In this document: one piece after another, positions 9,061 to 19,623 of the stretch | Layout of the letters: each line of letters starts with the position of its first letter | Numbering within the stretch: position 1 is the first letter of the stretch | NCBI GenBank assembly: GCA_033782935.1 | Contig: JAWQEG010000501.1 | Span: forward strand, 1,197,001-1,261,000 | Direction: 5' to 3' | Length of the DNA: 64,000 nucleotides | DNA from: Petrolisthes cinctipes | Taxonomy: Eukaryota > Arthropoda > Malacostraca > Decapoda > Porcellanidae | The notes under the pieces: model-generated | The model's input: the letters and a program-made list of their open reading frames with translations, nothing else | Database searches by the model: none | What the model was told of the DNA's origin: nothing | Translations under genes and position numbers: made by a program

Positions 9061-10450
9061 TACTCGGAAATAGGTCGTGGAGTGGCGTCGTCTACATCAT
9101 GGGACCACCCCCTTGGCTGCCAAGGAAGGAAGCTATAGGGGCCAAACCGCCACAAAATCCCCCCGCCCTCATCAAGGAGGCGCGAGTTCTTGGGAACGAC
9201 TTCGGTCACCTGGGCAATCACCACACCCCTCACACAACACACACAATTACACATTTTTCTACCACCGAGAAATGATCCTCCGGCTGTCATTTCTCGGCTT
9301 CTCCTTCTAGCCCGAGACACTGAGAGCAACACAGGACCCACCAACAAACACACACGTCCAACATGCCCAAAACCCAACAAACAGACAGCGAGATCAGTTC
9401 AATGCAACCCGTACAGAAACTAGACCCACCCTACAAATACAACACCTGCCTCCAAACAACACTACACAAACACATAGACTCGTCCTCCATCACCCACACC
9501 ATCACTCCTACCCCCACCACCCTTACTCCTAACACCATCACCCACATGGCCACCACAATCCCCATCTCCAACCCCGACAAAGACCCCCCTCCCCACCCCA
9601 ACGCAGCAGCACACAACACACACCGCAACCACAACATAAATATTCTCCAAATAAATATCGATGGCAGTAATACCAAAAAACAAGAACTTACACACTTCAT
9701 CATACAACACAACATACAAGAAACCAGATTACGTAACACACTCAAAACACCTACATTCCCCAACTACACCACCATCAGACAAGACCGGGCCAACGGCAAT
9801 GGCGACCGACTCATCACCCTAGTCCACAAATCCATTAACTATACAGAAACCAGTGCCCACCTCAATTCCCTTCTCCCCCACTACGATACCATTACAGAAA
9901 TTCAGGCCATCAATGTACGCACCGGCAAAACAAGCATCACAATAGTAGCCAACGTATACACCCCCCCTCAAACCAGCCCAACAGTTCCCCATAACTTCCC
10001 CCCCCAACTCCAACAAATCACCAGCCAACCTAACCTCATCCTGGGGGGGTGACTTCAACGCCAAGACATCGGCCTGGTATATCAACAACCCAGAAACAAA
10101 CAGAGGACTTGAAATCCTCTCCCAAACAGACAGCCTCATCACACTAAACAACACGCCAAAACACCCACATCCCTCACCAAGCCTTCTACCAACCATCATC
10201 ACCCGACATCACTTTCTGCTCCCCCAACCTAGCACCCAGAACATCATGGAGGATGGTCAACACTCTTGGCTCCGACCACCTCCCAATCATCATAACAACT
10301 AAATCAAGAATCACCCCAGCTGGCCACAGACACACATACACTAACTACACCAAGGCCAACTGGGACATCTTCACTACAGACACAGAATATCACTTTGAAA
10401 AACTGAACACTACACCCATTACAGACATCAATACTACTGAGTGCTGAGTT
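9060..10450 (+). pseudogene. 5' part of a LINE: decayed endonuclease region
   Basis: A non-LTR retrotransposon remnant in several frames. Around 9300-9330 is a leucine-rich stretch ending ARDTESNTGP, a degenerate 2A-like motif. From about 9630 the apurinic endonuclease start is seen (NILQINIDGS), then IQETRL with some residues lost before it, and ILGG running into DFNAK in the next frame after a shift at about 10050. LGSDHLPII follows at about 10260. At least two frameshifts are needed to read it through. No reverse transcriptase follows, so the copy is cut off at its 3' side, which is unusual because LINEs are normally truncated at the 5' side. The region is C- and A-rich, unlike its neighbours. 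The clade is probably a jockey/I/R1-like group. Confidence 0.7.
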
Positions 10451-10770
10451 TGACCTCGGCGCAAGGAAAAGGGCTCTCCTACCTGATATGTCAATATCAT
10501 CAGAACATCCATAAACTGGCCACAGGTGCATGGAATATGTTCTGATGCTATGGTTTCTTTCATTTATAATTTTCATAGTAAATAAAAACCTGATTATCGA
10601 TCATTAAAATGTATTATTCTGCACCATGAAATATAAGAAATTAACATATCACGAATCATTTGGTGTCCATCGTTGCATCCACATAAAAACAAAATTGCTC
10701 ACATACAGATTATTATTTCATTGTCATTCGTTTCGCTCAGAATACAAGCCTGCCAACCCCCATTACCATC
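10451..10770. other. Intergenic, nothing recognised
   Basis: AT-rich sequence with no gene, repeat boundary or RNA gene that I can support. Confidence 0.4.
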
Positions 10771-10870
10771 TCACTCACTAGTGAGTGCTTCAGATGTGTG
10801 TCTCGGACCGAAGTTTGTGGTTCACGCCTGGTAGAGGGAGCGCTGACAACACTGCAGTGGCCCTCGCGGC
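10771..10870 (+). repeat. tRNA-like interspersed repeat (SINE-like)
   Basis: Related in inverse orientation to 8460-8545. The shared core includes gtgcttcaga and ggttcacgcc, which could be remnants of pol III promoter boxes. The two copies flank the LINE remnant. Confidence 0.3.
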
Positions 10871-10893
10871 AGTGGAGCCGGCTGTACATAGAG

Positions 10894-10937
10894 GTGAGTG
10901 TATGACTTATACTAACCAACAATAACCCTTATTGTAG
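10894..10937 (+). repeat. Single copy of the intron-like 44-base unit
   Basis: The 44 bases from gtgagtgtat to ttattgtag are identical to the unit repeated at 23699-23978. Next to it, 10950-11040 matches the inverse of 23580-23690, so both places carry pieces of one interspersed repeat, differently arranged. Confidence 0.7.
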
Positions 10938-11045
10938 AGGTACTATCGGCCACAAGTATTCGTACCCACCTCAGTTTTGCCTAACTCAGAATTCATCTGG
11001 TAACACTGAACCCTGTCCCCCATGTCCAGATGTATGATATCCTCT

Positions 11046-11280
11046 ATTTCCTACCTCACTTTCCTTTCACATTCTCGTAGTTATTTACTGTATATACCTT
11101 GAAGTAATATTCTATGAATATTGTGGTTTATCCATCTATTCAGTCAATCTGTATTTACTGGGAAATTAGAATGATTTTATAGATGAATATTGAGGTTTCC
11201 GTTTCTTACCCCCTCCTCCTCTCCCTCTCTGTCTCCTGCTCCTTCCCTCCCCCCTCTCCGTCTCCCGTGCTACCACCACA
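11046..11280. other. Intergenic, pyrimidine-rich
   Basis: No gene. A CT-rich stretch lies at 11200-11270. Confidence 0.4.
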
Positions 11281-11614
11281 GAGCTATACACATAGAACGC
11301 TTAACCCTGTGTTATTATTTAGATAGGGGAGGAGTGTCACAAGTCGGCGGCCATTTTGAATAGCCCTTTGGCGCGCGCTTTGAACTCCCGTACGTACTTG
11401 TATAATTTGTTTCTATCCACAGTTATTGACCTTTCCCTGATTTGTAAAGCATTGTATCTTGTTATTTAATTATGCAGGTTTTGTTAATTGAATTAACAAG
11501 GCTAAGATAATGTCCATACGGAAAATTATGCAAAGAAATTAAACTTAAACTGGTTTATTAAACAAGACAAATATATATAACTGTTATCTGTCTCCCTCTC
11601 CCTCCACTTACCTT

Positions 11615-12252
11615 ACATACATACATACATATTACTCTAGTGTGACATTCATACATACATACATATTACTCTAGTGTGACATACATACATATTACTCTAG
11701 TGTGACATACATACATATTACTCTAGTGTGACATACACACATATTACTCTAGTGTGACATATATACATACAGTCGTGGTCAATAATAATCATCCACATAT
11801 GGGTAACTTTAACAATTTACTGTGTAATGTTTTCATGTTCACATATTATTTTATTGTTTTAAGCAGTGTGTAGCCGTTTGTATTAAATTAAACGATGGCA
11901 CTATACCTATTTATTGGAATGTTTATCAGCTAAGGAACAGCTAGAGGGAAGCTGTCAAAATCTTACGTGAGTTACTCCTATATGGATGATTATTTTTGAC
12001 CACGGCTGTACATTCATACATACATATTACTCTAGTGTGACATACATACATACATATTATTCTAGTGTGACATATACAAGCATACATATTACTCTCGTAT
12101 GACATACATACATACATATTACTCTCGTATGACATACATACATACATTCATATTACTCTAATATGACATACATACATACATACACACATTCTAGTGTGAC
12201 ATGCATATATACACACATATTACTCTAGTGTGACATACATACATTCATACTG
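11615..12252. repeat. Minisatellite in the left arm, split by a MITE
   Basis: Units of roughly 24-36 bases built of (acat)n followed by attactctagtgtgac, at 11615-11769 and again at 12010-12252. The two blocks were one array before the MITE at 11770-12008 inserted. Confidence 0.8.
11770..12008. mobile_element. Tc1/mariner-type MITE, copy 1
   Basis: 239 bases with terminal inverted repeats beginning cagtcgtggtcaataataat, flanked by TA on both sides. A second copy lies at 36592-36832. Non-autonomous; no coding capacity. Confidence 0.8.
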
Positions 12253-13084
12253 AACAATGTGAACATAAAATACTTATCATAATAGAGATTAAGTACGTTG
12301 TATATATATATTATAAGAAGGTGACTGTGGATGAGTGCCAACAATAGTTTTGTTTATCTAACTCATTTCACCTTTTAACCGAAATGTATTTATATTTAAT
12401 CAGCCATTCACTGATATATCGGTTAAAGAAATACTTATTCATATATTGTGAGTCACTATAATGTAGTTAATATACCATATCATCAATAAAAGACTGAATA
12501 AATGAAATACTATCTTACCCTGGCATAAGCTAACAGGCTGGCGGGTTGAGGGGAAGGGCTATCTGTCATGGCCGCCAACCCACTTCCGGTGGTGACACGC
12601 AGGGGGGGGTTGCGCCACAGAGCTATAAACATAGAGCTCGCCACCGGAAGTGGGTTGGCGGCCATGACAGATAGCCCATCCCCTCAACCCGCCAGCCTGT
12701 TAGCTTATGCCAGGGTAAGATATTATTTCATTTATTCGGTCTTTTATTGATGATATGGTATATTAACTACATTATAGTGACTCACAATATATGAATAAGT
12801 ATTTCTTTAACCGATATATCAGTGAATGGCTGATTTAATATAAATACATTTCGGTTAATAGGTGAAATGAGTTAGATAAACAAAACTATCGTTGGCTCTC
12901 ATCCACAGTCACCTTCTTATAATATATAATTATATACAACGTATAGCTCTGTTAATTGATTTAACAAAACCTGCATAATTAAATAACAAGATACAATGCT
13001 TTACAAATCAGGGAAATGTCAATAACTGTGGATAGAAACATACTATACAAGTACGTACGGGAGTTCAAAGCGCAGAGCTATCTA

Positions 13085-13284
13085 CAGTGATGCCAACTTG
13101 GCGGATTTTCGGCTAGATCTAGTGGATTTAGAAATTATCTAGCGGAAATAAAATTGAACTTTACAAGAGTAACTAGCGGATTTTAAAAGCCAATCTAGCG
13201 GAAAATTGTAAGAGCTTTACCAATGATTTAGCGGATTTTCTTGACTAGTCTAGCGGATTCCAAAAAATTGAGTTGGCATCACTG
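13085..13284. mobile_element. hAT-type MITE with 8-bp target duplication
   Basis: 200 bases with inverted ends cagtgatgccaactt... / ...agttggcatcactg and a perfect 8-base duplication gctatcta on each side (13077-13084, 13285-13292). Inside, the motif tagcgga and near variants recur about six times. It sits in the right arm of the fold-back element. Confidence 0.88.
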
Positions 13285-13474
13285 GCTATCTATACACATA
13301 GAGCGATCGCCCGTGGTGACACTCGTCCCCTATCTAATAACACAGGGTTAAGCGCTCTATGTTTATAGCTCTGTGGATTGCGCGCTCTATGTGTATAGCT
13401 CTGTGGCTACCACCCTCCCGCTCTGTCTCCCCCATGGAGGTAGTAGAGGTGGAGGCGCCATTAGAACCTGATTT

Positions 13475-13628
13475 GTGAAGCCACCAATCTGTCATTTCCG
13501 GTGCCTTCAAGATGGCGCATACCTTTGTATGTCAGGTTAGAAGTCAGGTCAGAAGTCCACTTTTACTGAAACATATCTTGGTGTCCGCCATATTGAAGGC
13601 GCCGAAAATGACAGTTCGGCGGCTTCAC
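13475..13628. mobile_element. Small inverted-repeat element
   Basis: 154 bases whose ends (gtgaagccaccaatctgtca... and ...tgacagttcggcggcttcac) pair for nearly 50 bases. No target duplication was recognised. A MITE or SINE-like fold-back; family unknown. Confidence 0.6.
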
Positions 13629-15257
13629 TTTACTCCCCTGGATTAGTGAGCCATGGCGACTCCACTTATACTACCTCCATGGTCTCCCCTGCTACCTCCC
13701 TCGCTCCCCCTGCTTGTCTTTTCTTGCTCCCTACCTCCCTCGATTACTTACACTCTCTCTCTCCTGTGTATGTGTATGTGTGTGTGTGTGTGTTGTGTTA
13801 TTTAGTTATAATTCCCATTCTGAGCACAAAGTTCAGTATTAGCCACATTATTTTTTTCACCTAAAAATTCATGAAGTAATTTCAAACCTTTGCAAACACT
13901 CGACAACCCTGGTTAAAGCACATGACCCTTGTTTACCGTAAACGAATAATTACGAATGTTTACGTTTTTGCATAAACATATTTGTTCAACATAGTTGCAC
14001 AAGTATTACTGTTCCCATTTTAGACATTGGTGTGCTCTGGTTTCCTTGAACTTATATAAATCCAAGGAAAAGATTTTAACATGAGTAAGCATAGAACCAT
14101 TTATTCTCGGAAATAAGGTATTAATACATCTGGATCGTTTTCAGATAAGTTAAGCTCCGCCAAGTCGGCGGATAATAATTTCATTGGGCTTATGATCCTA
14201 CGAATGTGTAGTTCCCTTGTATTTTATCCCGAAAAAAATTGCTAATTTGGCAGGGTATTGACGGCAGCCAAGGACAGAAAACAGTATTACATTAAGTATG
14301 AATCCTTTGGCTTCAAACCTAAAGATTCGAAAGATTCATGCAGCTGAACGAAGTCGAAAACAAATGTGATTCAACCACCTCTGGTCAGTTCGTGCCTGTC
14401 CACCGTTTCTCCTTAGCATCGTAAAAACAATTTTTTATAAATCAATTGTCAAATTAATGTGTAAAAAAATGTTTGGAACCATAAAAAAATAAGTGTAAAA
14501 ACTCAAGAAAACATTTGCATTAAAATTAGGAATAACATAGTATTTATACATTTAATTAAGAAAAAACAAGAAACATATCATGGCAGTGCCTAATCCTATA
14601 TTCATACCACTGCATTTCACTACAACTGTAATAAACTAATACCAGGTCCCCTACAGTATACGGAAAAATAAATTCATAGTTTTAACATCAGTACACACAC
14701 TCCAATATGAATAACTATATTTGTGAAGGAGCTTCTTTACTCCATTAGCACTTTCTTTCTGAATCAGGAATAAAATAAAATAAATGTTAGCATTATTGGG
14801 AATGCAGGGGTGCGGACCACTAATTGATTTTGATATTGCGCCGCTCTATAAACAAAAGCAGAGAGAGAGTTTTAATATATTTTACACTGTTATTTGAAAA
14901 TATTAATGGGCAAGGCTAAAAAGCTTCCAACCTGTCGTTAGACTGGAATGATAGAAAGTAGAAGGTCTAGGAGAAATGTGGAGTCCACCCATGTGATAAA
15001 CAAACTTTTTAATTTCCTGATCCATCACACTCAAATATCACTAAAAAATATATGTCAGACAAAAATTGATACCTTTAATAAACCAGTAGATACAAGGAAG
15101 AAGTTAGGAAACTCTACTCATAGATAAAAGCAATAAATACGAAAGAAATTCGAACTCAATACGAAGTAAAACATTTAAAGTATGAGAGTGATTAGGAGAG
15201 AAGAGAGTGTAAGTGGAAAGAGGAAGGGAAAACCACAGATAGAGAAAGTTAGATGAT
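13629..15257. other. Intergenic, no gene recognised
   Basis: AT-rich. A short TG microsatellite lies at about 13767-13795. Small open frames in it have no family features. The last ~70 bases are GA-rich and continue the satellite found after the Gypsy element, so the element inserted into it. Confidence 0.4.
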
Positions 15258-16472
15258 TGTCACGAGTCAGACATAATACTCGTGACGTAATTTGAATTAC
15301 AGAGAGTTGGAATATTCCATACTGGTGTCAATATAGAATGTTCTAGAGAAGGTTCTGGAATATTCCATTCATGAGACAAAGGAGACAGGAGTGGGTTAAG
15401 TTGTGGGTGCAGCTAGTTAATCCGCAGGTACCGGATTAGTAGCCAAAATTAGAAAAAGGGAAAAAGGGTCATGGTTCAACTGAATTTGCCACATTCAGTC
15501 ATATAGGTGTTCGTACATTAATTACAATTTGTATTAATAATTATGCTACCTGGGTAACTTATGGTATTGTAAATGATCGTGAAGTGGAGGGGAATTATCG
15601 GGAATTATTAGCACGCCATAGGTAAATTGCAATTGCATGTATAACTCAGGAATAAGTGGGTACAATGTAAATCGTAGCCAGTTAGGAAAAACGAACACAG
15701 ATAGGAGGAGGAGTCAGTAGAAATTTTGAAATTTCAGCCTCCAGTTAAGGAGGAAGAATTGGGGTCAGTTGGAACAGGACACACTCGAAGGAAGGAACAC
15801 TCTCGTATCGTCAGCTTCCCTTACCTAGATCAATCCTCCACGTGTGCAGTGGGGAGTGATCAACGTAAACGCCGAATTCGTTGTATATTACGCGATTCAC
15901 AAGGCTTTACAGTTGTATACTGACTAGTTGCATTGACGCTGGTTCAGTAACTGAATTAAGGAGGGGGAGCTGATTCTTTGAAGAAAATTACGAGTGTGTT
16001 GTGAGACTCTAAAGTGTGAGACATTAGAAAAATATTCCAACTTGCGTAACAATTGATAGAATTACTACAGTGTTAACGTAAGCTAGACTATCGTCACGCG
16101 AGCGAGAGCGAGAGGTAACGAGAGCGAGTAGCTAGTTAGCGTTGCGTGAGCGTGAGTTGTGTGTGTGTGTGTGTGAAATTTAATTATTCATGTTGGCATA
16201 CTGGAGTTGAATAAATATAGAAATTTGCAATTGGTTGTTTGAATACACCAGTAGATTTGTTATCTATATAAATACACATATATCGGGAAGAACCCCTTAA
16301 CATAAAAATTTATTATGTGTATGGTGGATGGGGCCTAAAACGGGGAATTAAATCCCCGACTTTTTGTTCTTCGCTGCAGCCAACCAAAGATATCATAAAT
16401 TAACAGGGCAAGGTAAGTTGTAATTGTCATATTATAAATTACATTATCTATCATTCTCACATCACCGTCACA
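15258..16472 (+). repeat. Left LTR
   Basis: 1215 bases beginning tgtcacgagtc and ending accgtcaca. An AATAAA signal occurs near 16210 and a GT microsatellite near 16155. About five mismatches to the right LTR were seen, near 15314, 15322, 15802 and 16389. Confidence 0.92.
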
Positions 16473-16476
16473 TATT

Positions 16477-16494
16477 TGGCGCCCAAACGTGGGG
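16477..16494 (+). other. Primer binding site
   Basis: tggcgcccaaacgtgggg begins four bases after the left LTR. This tggcgcc start is common in metazoan LTR elements and would pair with the 3' end of a tRNA. I do not assign the tRNA. Confidence 0.75.
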
Positions 16495-16602
16495 CCTGAT
16501 TCGTTGTATTAACTCCAGTCACACACGCGCACACTTTCACGAATAGATAGTCATAACTGTCCAGAAATTAAGGCAACCGAAACGATAGAAAATAAATTAA
16601 AA

Positions 16603-17727
16603 ATGTCTACCGTACAAGAATTATTGGGAGAGGCTCAACTATTGGGAATTGAAGATAAGGCCGAACTTCAAGTATACGTGAGGGGCCGCCAAGAGGAAGA
16701 AAGACTTGAAAGGGCGGCCATAAGAGAAAATGAAAGAGAACAGAGAGAGCAAGAAAAATTGAAATGGGAACATGAAAAGGAAGTATTGGAACTGCAAGTA
16801 CGTGCGAGTGAAAGTCAAAGTGCGAGTGGAAGTAATGTCGCAAGCTCAACCACCGTGACCCCAAGGTTACAACTGTCAAAATACGTAGAGGGAGACGATA
16901 TCGAGCCGTTTATTGAGCGATTTGAAATGGTTGCAGACACTTATAGATTAGATAATGATATAAAGAAGCTCGAGTTCATTAATTTATTCGATGGAAAAGC
17001 CCTCAGCATTCTCCACCGACTCGACAGTACCGCCAGAGACTATGAGAACATGAAAAAGGCTTTATTACAGGCGTACGGGTTGACGGTCGATGACGCTAGG
17101 AATCAGTTCTGGCGTGCATCCTTACAGGATAAGGAGACTGTTGCACAGTTTAGTGCACGTCTGACCAGTTACCTGGATCAGTGGTTAGATAAGGCCGAAA
17201 CACCTAAGACTTTGGAGGGGGTAAAAGACTTGTTGCTGCGTACACAGCAGGAGAAGTCTTGTCCTCCAGAATTGTCGGCTCAGCTGAAAACCAACAAGGT
17301 GAAAATGTTGGAAACAATGGTGGATATGGCCGACGCGCATTTTACCGCGTATGGTTACCATACGCGGATTCAGTATAATAAGAAAATTAATCAGTCGAAT
17401 AAGCCTTCTCAGAACTCTGCTGTTTCATATAACCAGTCGAGTAAAAATCAGTCACAGCAGCAGAGTCAAATTGTTCGTCAGCAACCTAGCCCTCATTTTA
17501 ATCATACACAGAAACAAGGTAATAATCACTATTCGCAGCAGTCCAATCAGTACCGTTACCAAGGAAAAAGTAACTGGAAAAATAGCAATAACCACGGTGG
17601 AAATAAAGGTTATTATCAGCGATCGGCAGCTGCAACACATGATGAACCACAGTATTCACCTGTGGCGGTTCAACCTAGGGTAGAACCACGAGTGCCTCAG
17701 TCGGTTCACGAACCTCATCAATTTTGA
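16603..17727 (+). CDS. gag: Gypsy Gag polyprotein
   Basis: 374 residues from ATG 16603. A short N-terminal segment leads into a long charged coiled coil (about residues 28-65, rich in Glu, Arg and Lys). The capsid-like domain follows (about 85-240; YVEGDDIEPFIERFEMVAD, then a helical part with QFSARLTSYLDQW), as in Gypsy Gag proteins. The C-terminal third is rich in Gln, Asn and Ser and basic. No CCHC zinc knuckle is visible, so RNA binding may rely on the basic tail. The frame ends with TGA at 17725-17727 followed directly by CTA, and the same frame stays open into Pol. Gag should assemble the particle that carries the element RNA. Confidence 0.88.
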   Translation: MSTVQELLGEAQLLGIEDKAELQVYVRGRQEEERLERAAIRENEREQREQEKLKWEHEKEVLELQVRASESQSASGSNVASSTTVTPRLQLSKYVEGDDIEPFIERFEMVADTYRLDNDIKKLEFINLFDGKALSILHRLDSTARDYENMKKALLQAYGLTVDDARNQFWRASLQDKETVAQFSARLTSYLDQWLDKAETPKTLEGVKDLLLRTQQEKSCPPELSAQLKTNKVKMLETMVDMADAHFTAYGYHTRIQYNKKINQSNKPSQNSAVSYNQSSKNQSQQQSQIVRQQPSPHFNHTQKQGNNHYSQQSNQYRYQGKSNWKNSNNHGGNKGYYQRSAAATHDEPQYSPVAVQPRVEPRVPQSVHEPHQF

Positions 17728-17730
17728 CTA
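17725..17730 (+). promoter_or_regulatory. Candidate UGA-CUA readthrough signal between Gag and Pol
   Basis: TGA followed by CTA, the best-known context for stop-codon readthrough in animals. No other stop lies in the frame from here to the end of the protease-integrase frame at 19621, so occasional readthrough would make Gag-Pol. Confidence 0.6.
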
Positions 17731-19623
17731 AACGCGACAGGAGTCTCGAAAGGTAAGTCTGGTTTTCATATTTGTCCGGGAATGGTTAACGGGATATCTG
17801 TTGAAGTCTTTCGAGATAATGGGTCATCGGGGTGTTGTGTCGCTGATGGTTTAGTTGCTTCTAATGATTTTACAGGGGAGCAGGTAACTATCACTATGAT
17901 TGATGGTACCAGGAGGCTCTATCTTCTTGCTAAAGTTGCAGTGGAGAGTCCATTCTATACAGGCCAGGTAATTGCAGCAGTCATGCAAAATCCTGTGTCA
18001 GATTTGGTAATAGGAAATATACCAGGGGTTAAGAATGCGTGTTCAGTGGAAATTTCCACACAGACTGGTGCAGCTGCTGTAACCAGGGGTATGGCGCATG
18101 CGAAGAAAACAGTTGTTCCACTTCAAGTGACAACTGCCACCGACCTCGTAAATTGCGAGGACGTAATTGCAGAGCAAGCAAGTGACCCTTCATTGGCACT
18201 TGTTCGCAAGCAGGCACTTGAGGGTGAGAGTAGAGATCGACAGGGTATTGTAACCAGTTATGTCAGGAGGAGAAACAGGTTTTACCGACGTACAGTAAAC
18301 CCCGATGGGGAAGAGAGGGTTCAGTTTCTCGTACCAGAGAAATACCGACAGGCTGTGTTTACCCTGGGTCATCATGCTATATTAGGGGGTCATATGGGGA
18401 TGAGGAAAACAATTGATAGGATTCAGTCTCATTTCTATTGGCCAGGTATGGGGAGAGAGATAGGGAGATTGTTGAGGTCATGTGACGTTTGTCAGAAAAC
18501 GTGTGACAGGGGTCGGGTGAAGCCCGCACCTCTAAAACCTCTACCGCTAATCTCAGAATCATTTGAGAGAGTAGCGGTTGATATTGTTGGACCGATTATT
18601 CCGAGGGCTACGGACGGTGCCAAGTACATTCTTACCTGTGTGGATTTCGCGACCAGATGGCCTGAAGCAGTGCCTCTGCGTTATATTGAAGCCACTACAG
18701 TGGCTGAAGCCTTGTTGGATATATTCTGTCGTGTCGGCATACCACAGCAGGTATTGTCCGACCGAGGCAGTCAATTTACCTCCGCGATGATGGAGGAATT
18801 GTGGAGATTACTCTCAGTTAAAGGGTTGAGGACAACACCTTATCATCCAATGTGTAATGGGTTGTGTGAGAGGTTTAATGGTACTCTCAAGAAAATGTTG
18901 AGGAGGATGGCAGTAGAACAACCTAGGGAGTGGTCCAGGTATATCTCGCCACTACTGTTCGCGTATCGCGAAGCACCTCAGGCATCGTTGCAATTTAGTC
19001 CATTCGAGTTAGTGTATGGTAAACCTGCTCGAGGACCACTTCAGGTTCTACGTGAACTTTGGGACGATGAGGAATCGGATCCCGTGGTGAAAACCACTTA
19101 TTCTTATGTAATTGATTTGGCAGAACGATTACAGCAAACCTGCGAGATTGCAAAGCAGGAGTTAGCTAAAGCGAAGGAGATTCAGAAGTCCTACTATGAT
19201 AGGAAAACTAAGCTCCGAACGCTACAGGTAGGGGGGAAGTGTCTCGTTCTGTTACCAACAGCTCATAATAAGTTGTTGGCTCAGTGGAAGGGTCCCTTTG
19301 AAGTAGTCAAGAAGGTGAATGACCTTAACTACATAGTTAAAATCAAAGGTGAAGCCAAGCGGTTCCATATTAATATGCTTAAGGAATATTACACCACCCA
19401 ACAGGGGTGTACTTCCATTGTTACCACATTTGGGGCAGGCTGTTGTAACATCACCTCAGAACAGAGTGAAGTGTTAAGTCTAGTCCGTGGTCATTTTTCC
19501 CCAGCAGTAGACATGGTTAGCGCTGCTGTGGTAATTCCCGAGGGTGACGAGGGATATACGCCCAGACGGCTGAAGCTCGTCAAGGTGAGACAGTGGCTGA
19601 GGTCTCCGTTTCGGAGAAATTAA
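17728..19623 (+). CDS. pol: Gypsy Pol: protease and integrase
   Basis: 631 sense codons in frame with Gag after the UGA; the first ATG is 17782. The aspartic protease comes first: FRDNGSSGCCV is at the place of the usual D-T/S-G active site, here D-N-G, and DLVIGNIPG marks its end. Integrase follows directly. Its zinc-binding HHCC domain is HH...H.GMRKT...FYWPGM... CDVCQ (about 18370-18500). The catalytic core has D in VDIVGP (about 18577), D in SDRGSQF (about 18760) and E in CERFNG (about 18868). A GPY/F-like module (LLAQWKGPFEV) lies near 19275. No reverse transcriptase lies between protease and integrase. Integrase inserts the element DNA into the host chromosome. The frame overlaps the RT frame by about 73 bases. 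Confidence 0.88.
   Translation, partial: LNATGVSKGKSGFHICPGMVNGISVEVFRDNGSSGCCVADGLVASNDFTGEQVTITMIDGTRRLYLLAKVAVESPFYTGQVIAAVMQNPVSDLVIGNIPGVKNACSVEISTQTGAAAVTRGMAHAKKTVVPLQVTTATDLVNCEDVIAEQASDPSLALVRKQALEGESRDRQGIVTSYVRRRNRFYRRTVNPDGEERVQFLVPEKYRQAVFTLGHHAILGGHMGMRKTIDRIQSHFYWPGMGREIGRLLRSCDVCQKTCDRGRVKPAPLKPLPLISESFERVAVDIVGPIIPRATDGAKYILTCVDFATRWPEAVPLRYIEATTVAEALLDIFCRVGIPQQVLSDRGSQFTSAMMEELWRLLSVKGLRTTPYHPMCNGLCERFNGTLKKMLRRMAVEQPREWSRYISPLLFAYREAPQASLQFSPFELVYGKPARGPLQVLRELWDDEESDPVVKTTYSYVIDLAERLQQTCEIAKQELAKAKEIQKSYYDRKTKLRTLQVGGKCLVLLPTAHNKLLAQWKGPFEVVKKVNDLNYIVKIKGEAKRFHINMLKEYYTTQQGCTSIVTTFGAGCCNITSEQSEVLSLVRGHFSPAVDMVSAAVVIPEGDEGYTPRRLKLVKVRQWLRSPFRRN

Larger units (their letters stand above)
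11281..13395. mobile_element. Interrupted fold-back element (long palindrome)
   Basis: Two arms in inverse orientation: 12288-12592 pairs with 12641-12945 almost base for base around a 48-base loop. Further out, 11340-11540 pairs with 12945-13080 and 11281-11345 with about 13306-13386. The left arm is interrupted by a minisatellite and a MITE (11560-12287), and the right arm by a hAT MITE (13085-13284). Short motifs reading gagctata(c/a)acatagag recur at the loop and at both outer ends. No transposase is present. It resembles fold-back transposons, but the family is unknown. Confidence 0.7.

Noticed and set aside
12568..12750. 60-codon frame across the fold-back loop
   Set aside because: It crosses the hairpin loop and both arms. 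No protein features.
15726..15923. 65-codon frame in each LTR (also 21058-21255)
   Set aside because: No ATG start, no family features, and conserved only because the LTRs are recent copies of each other.
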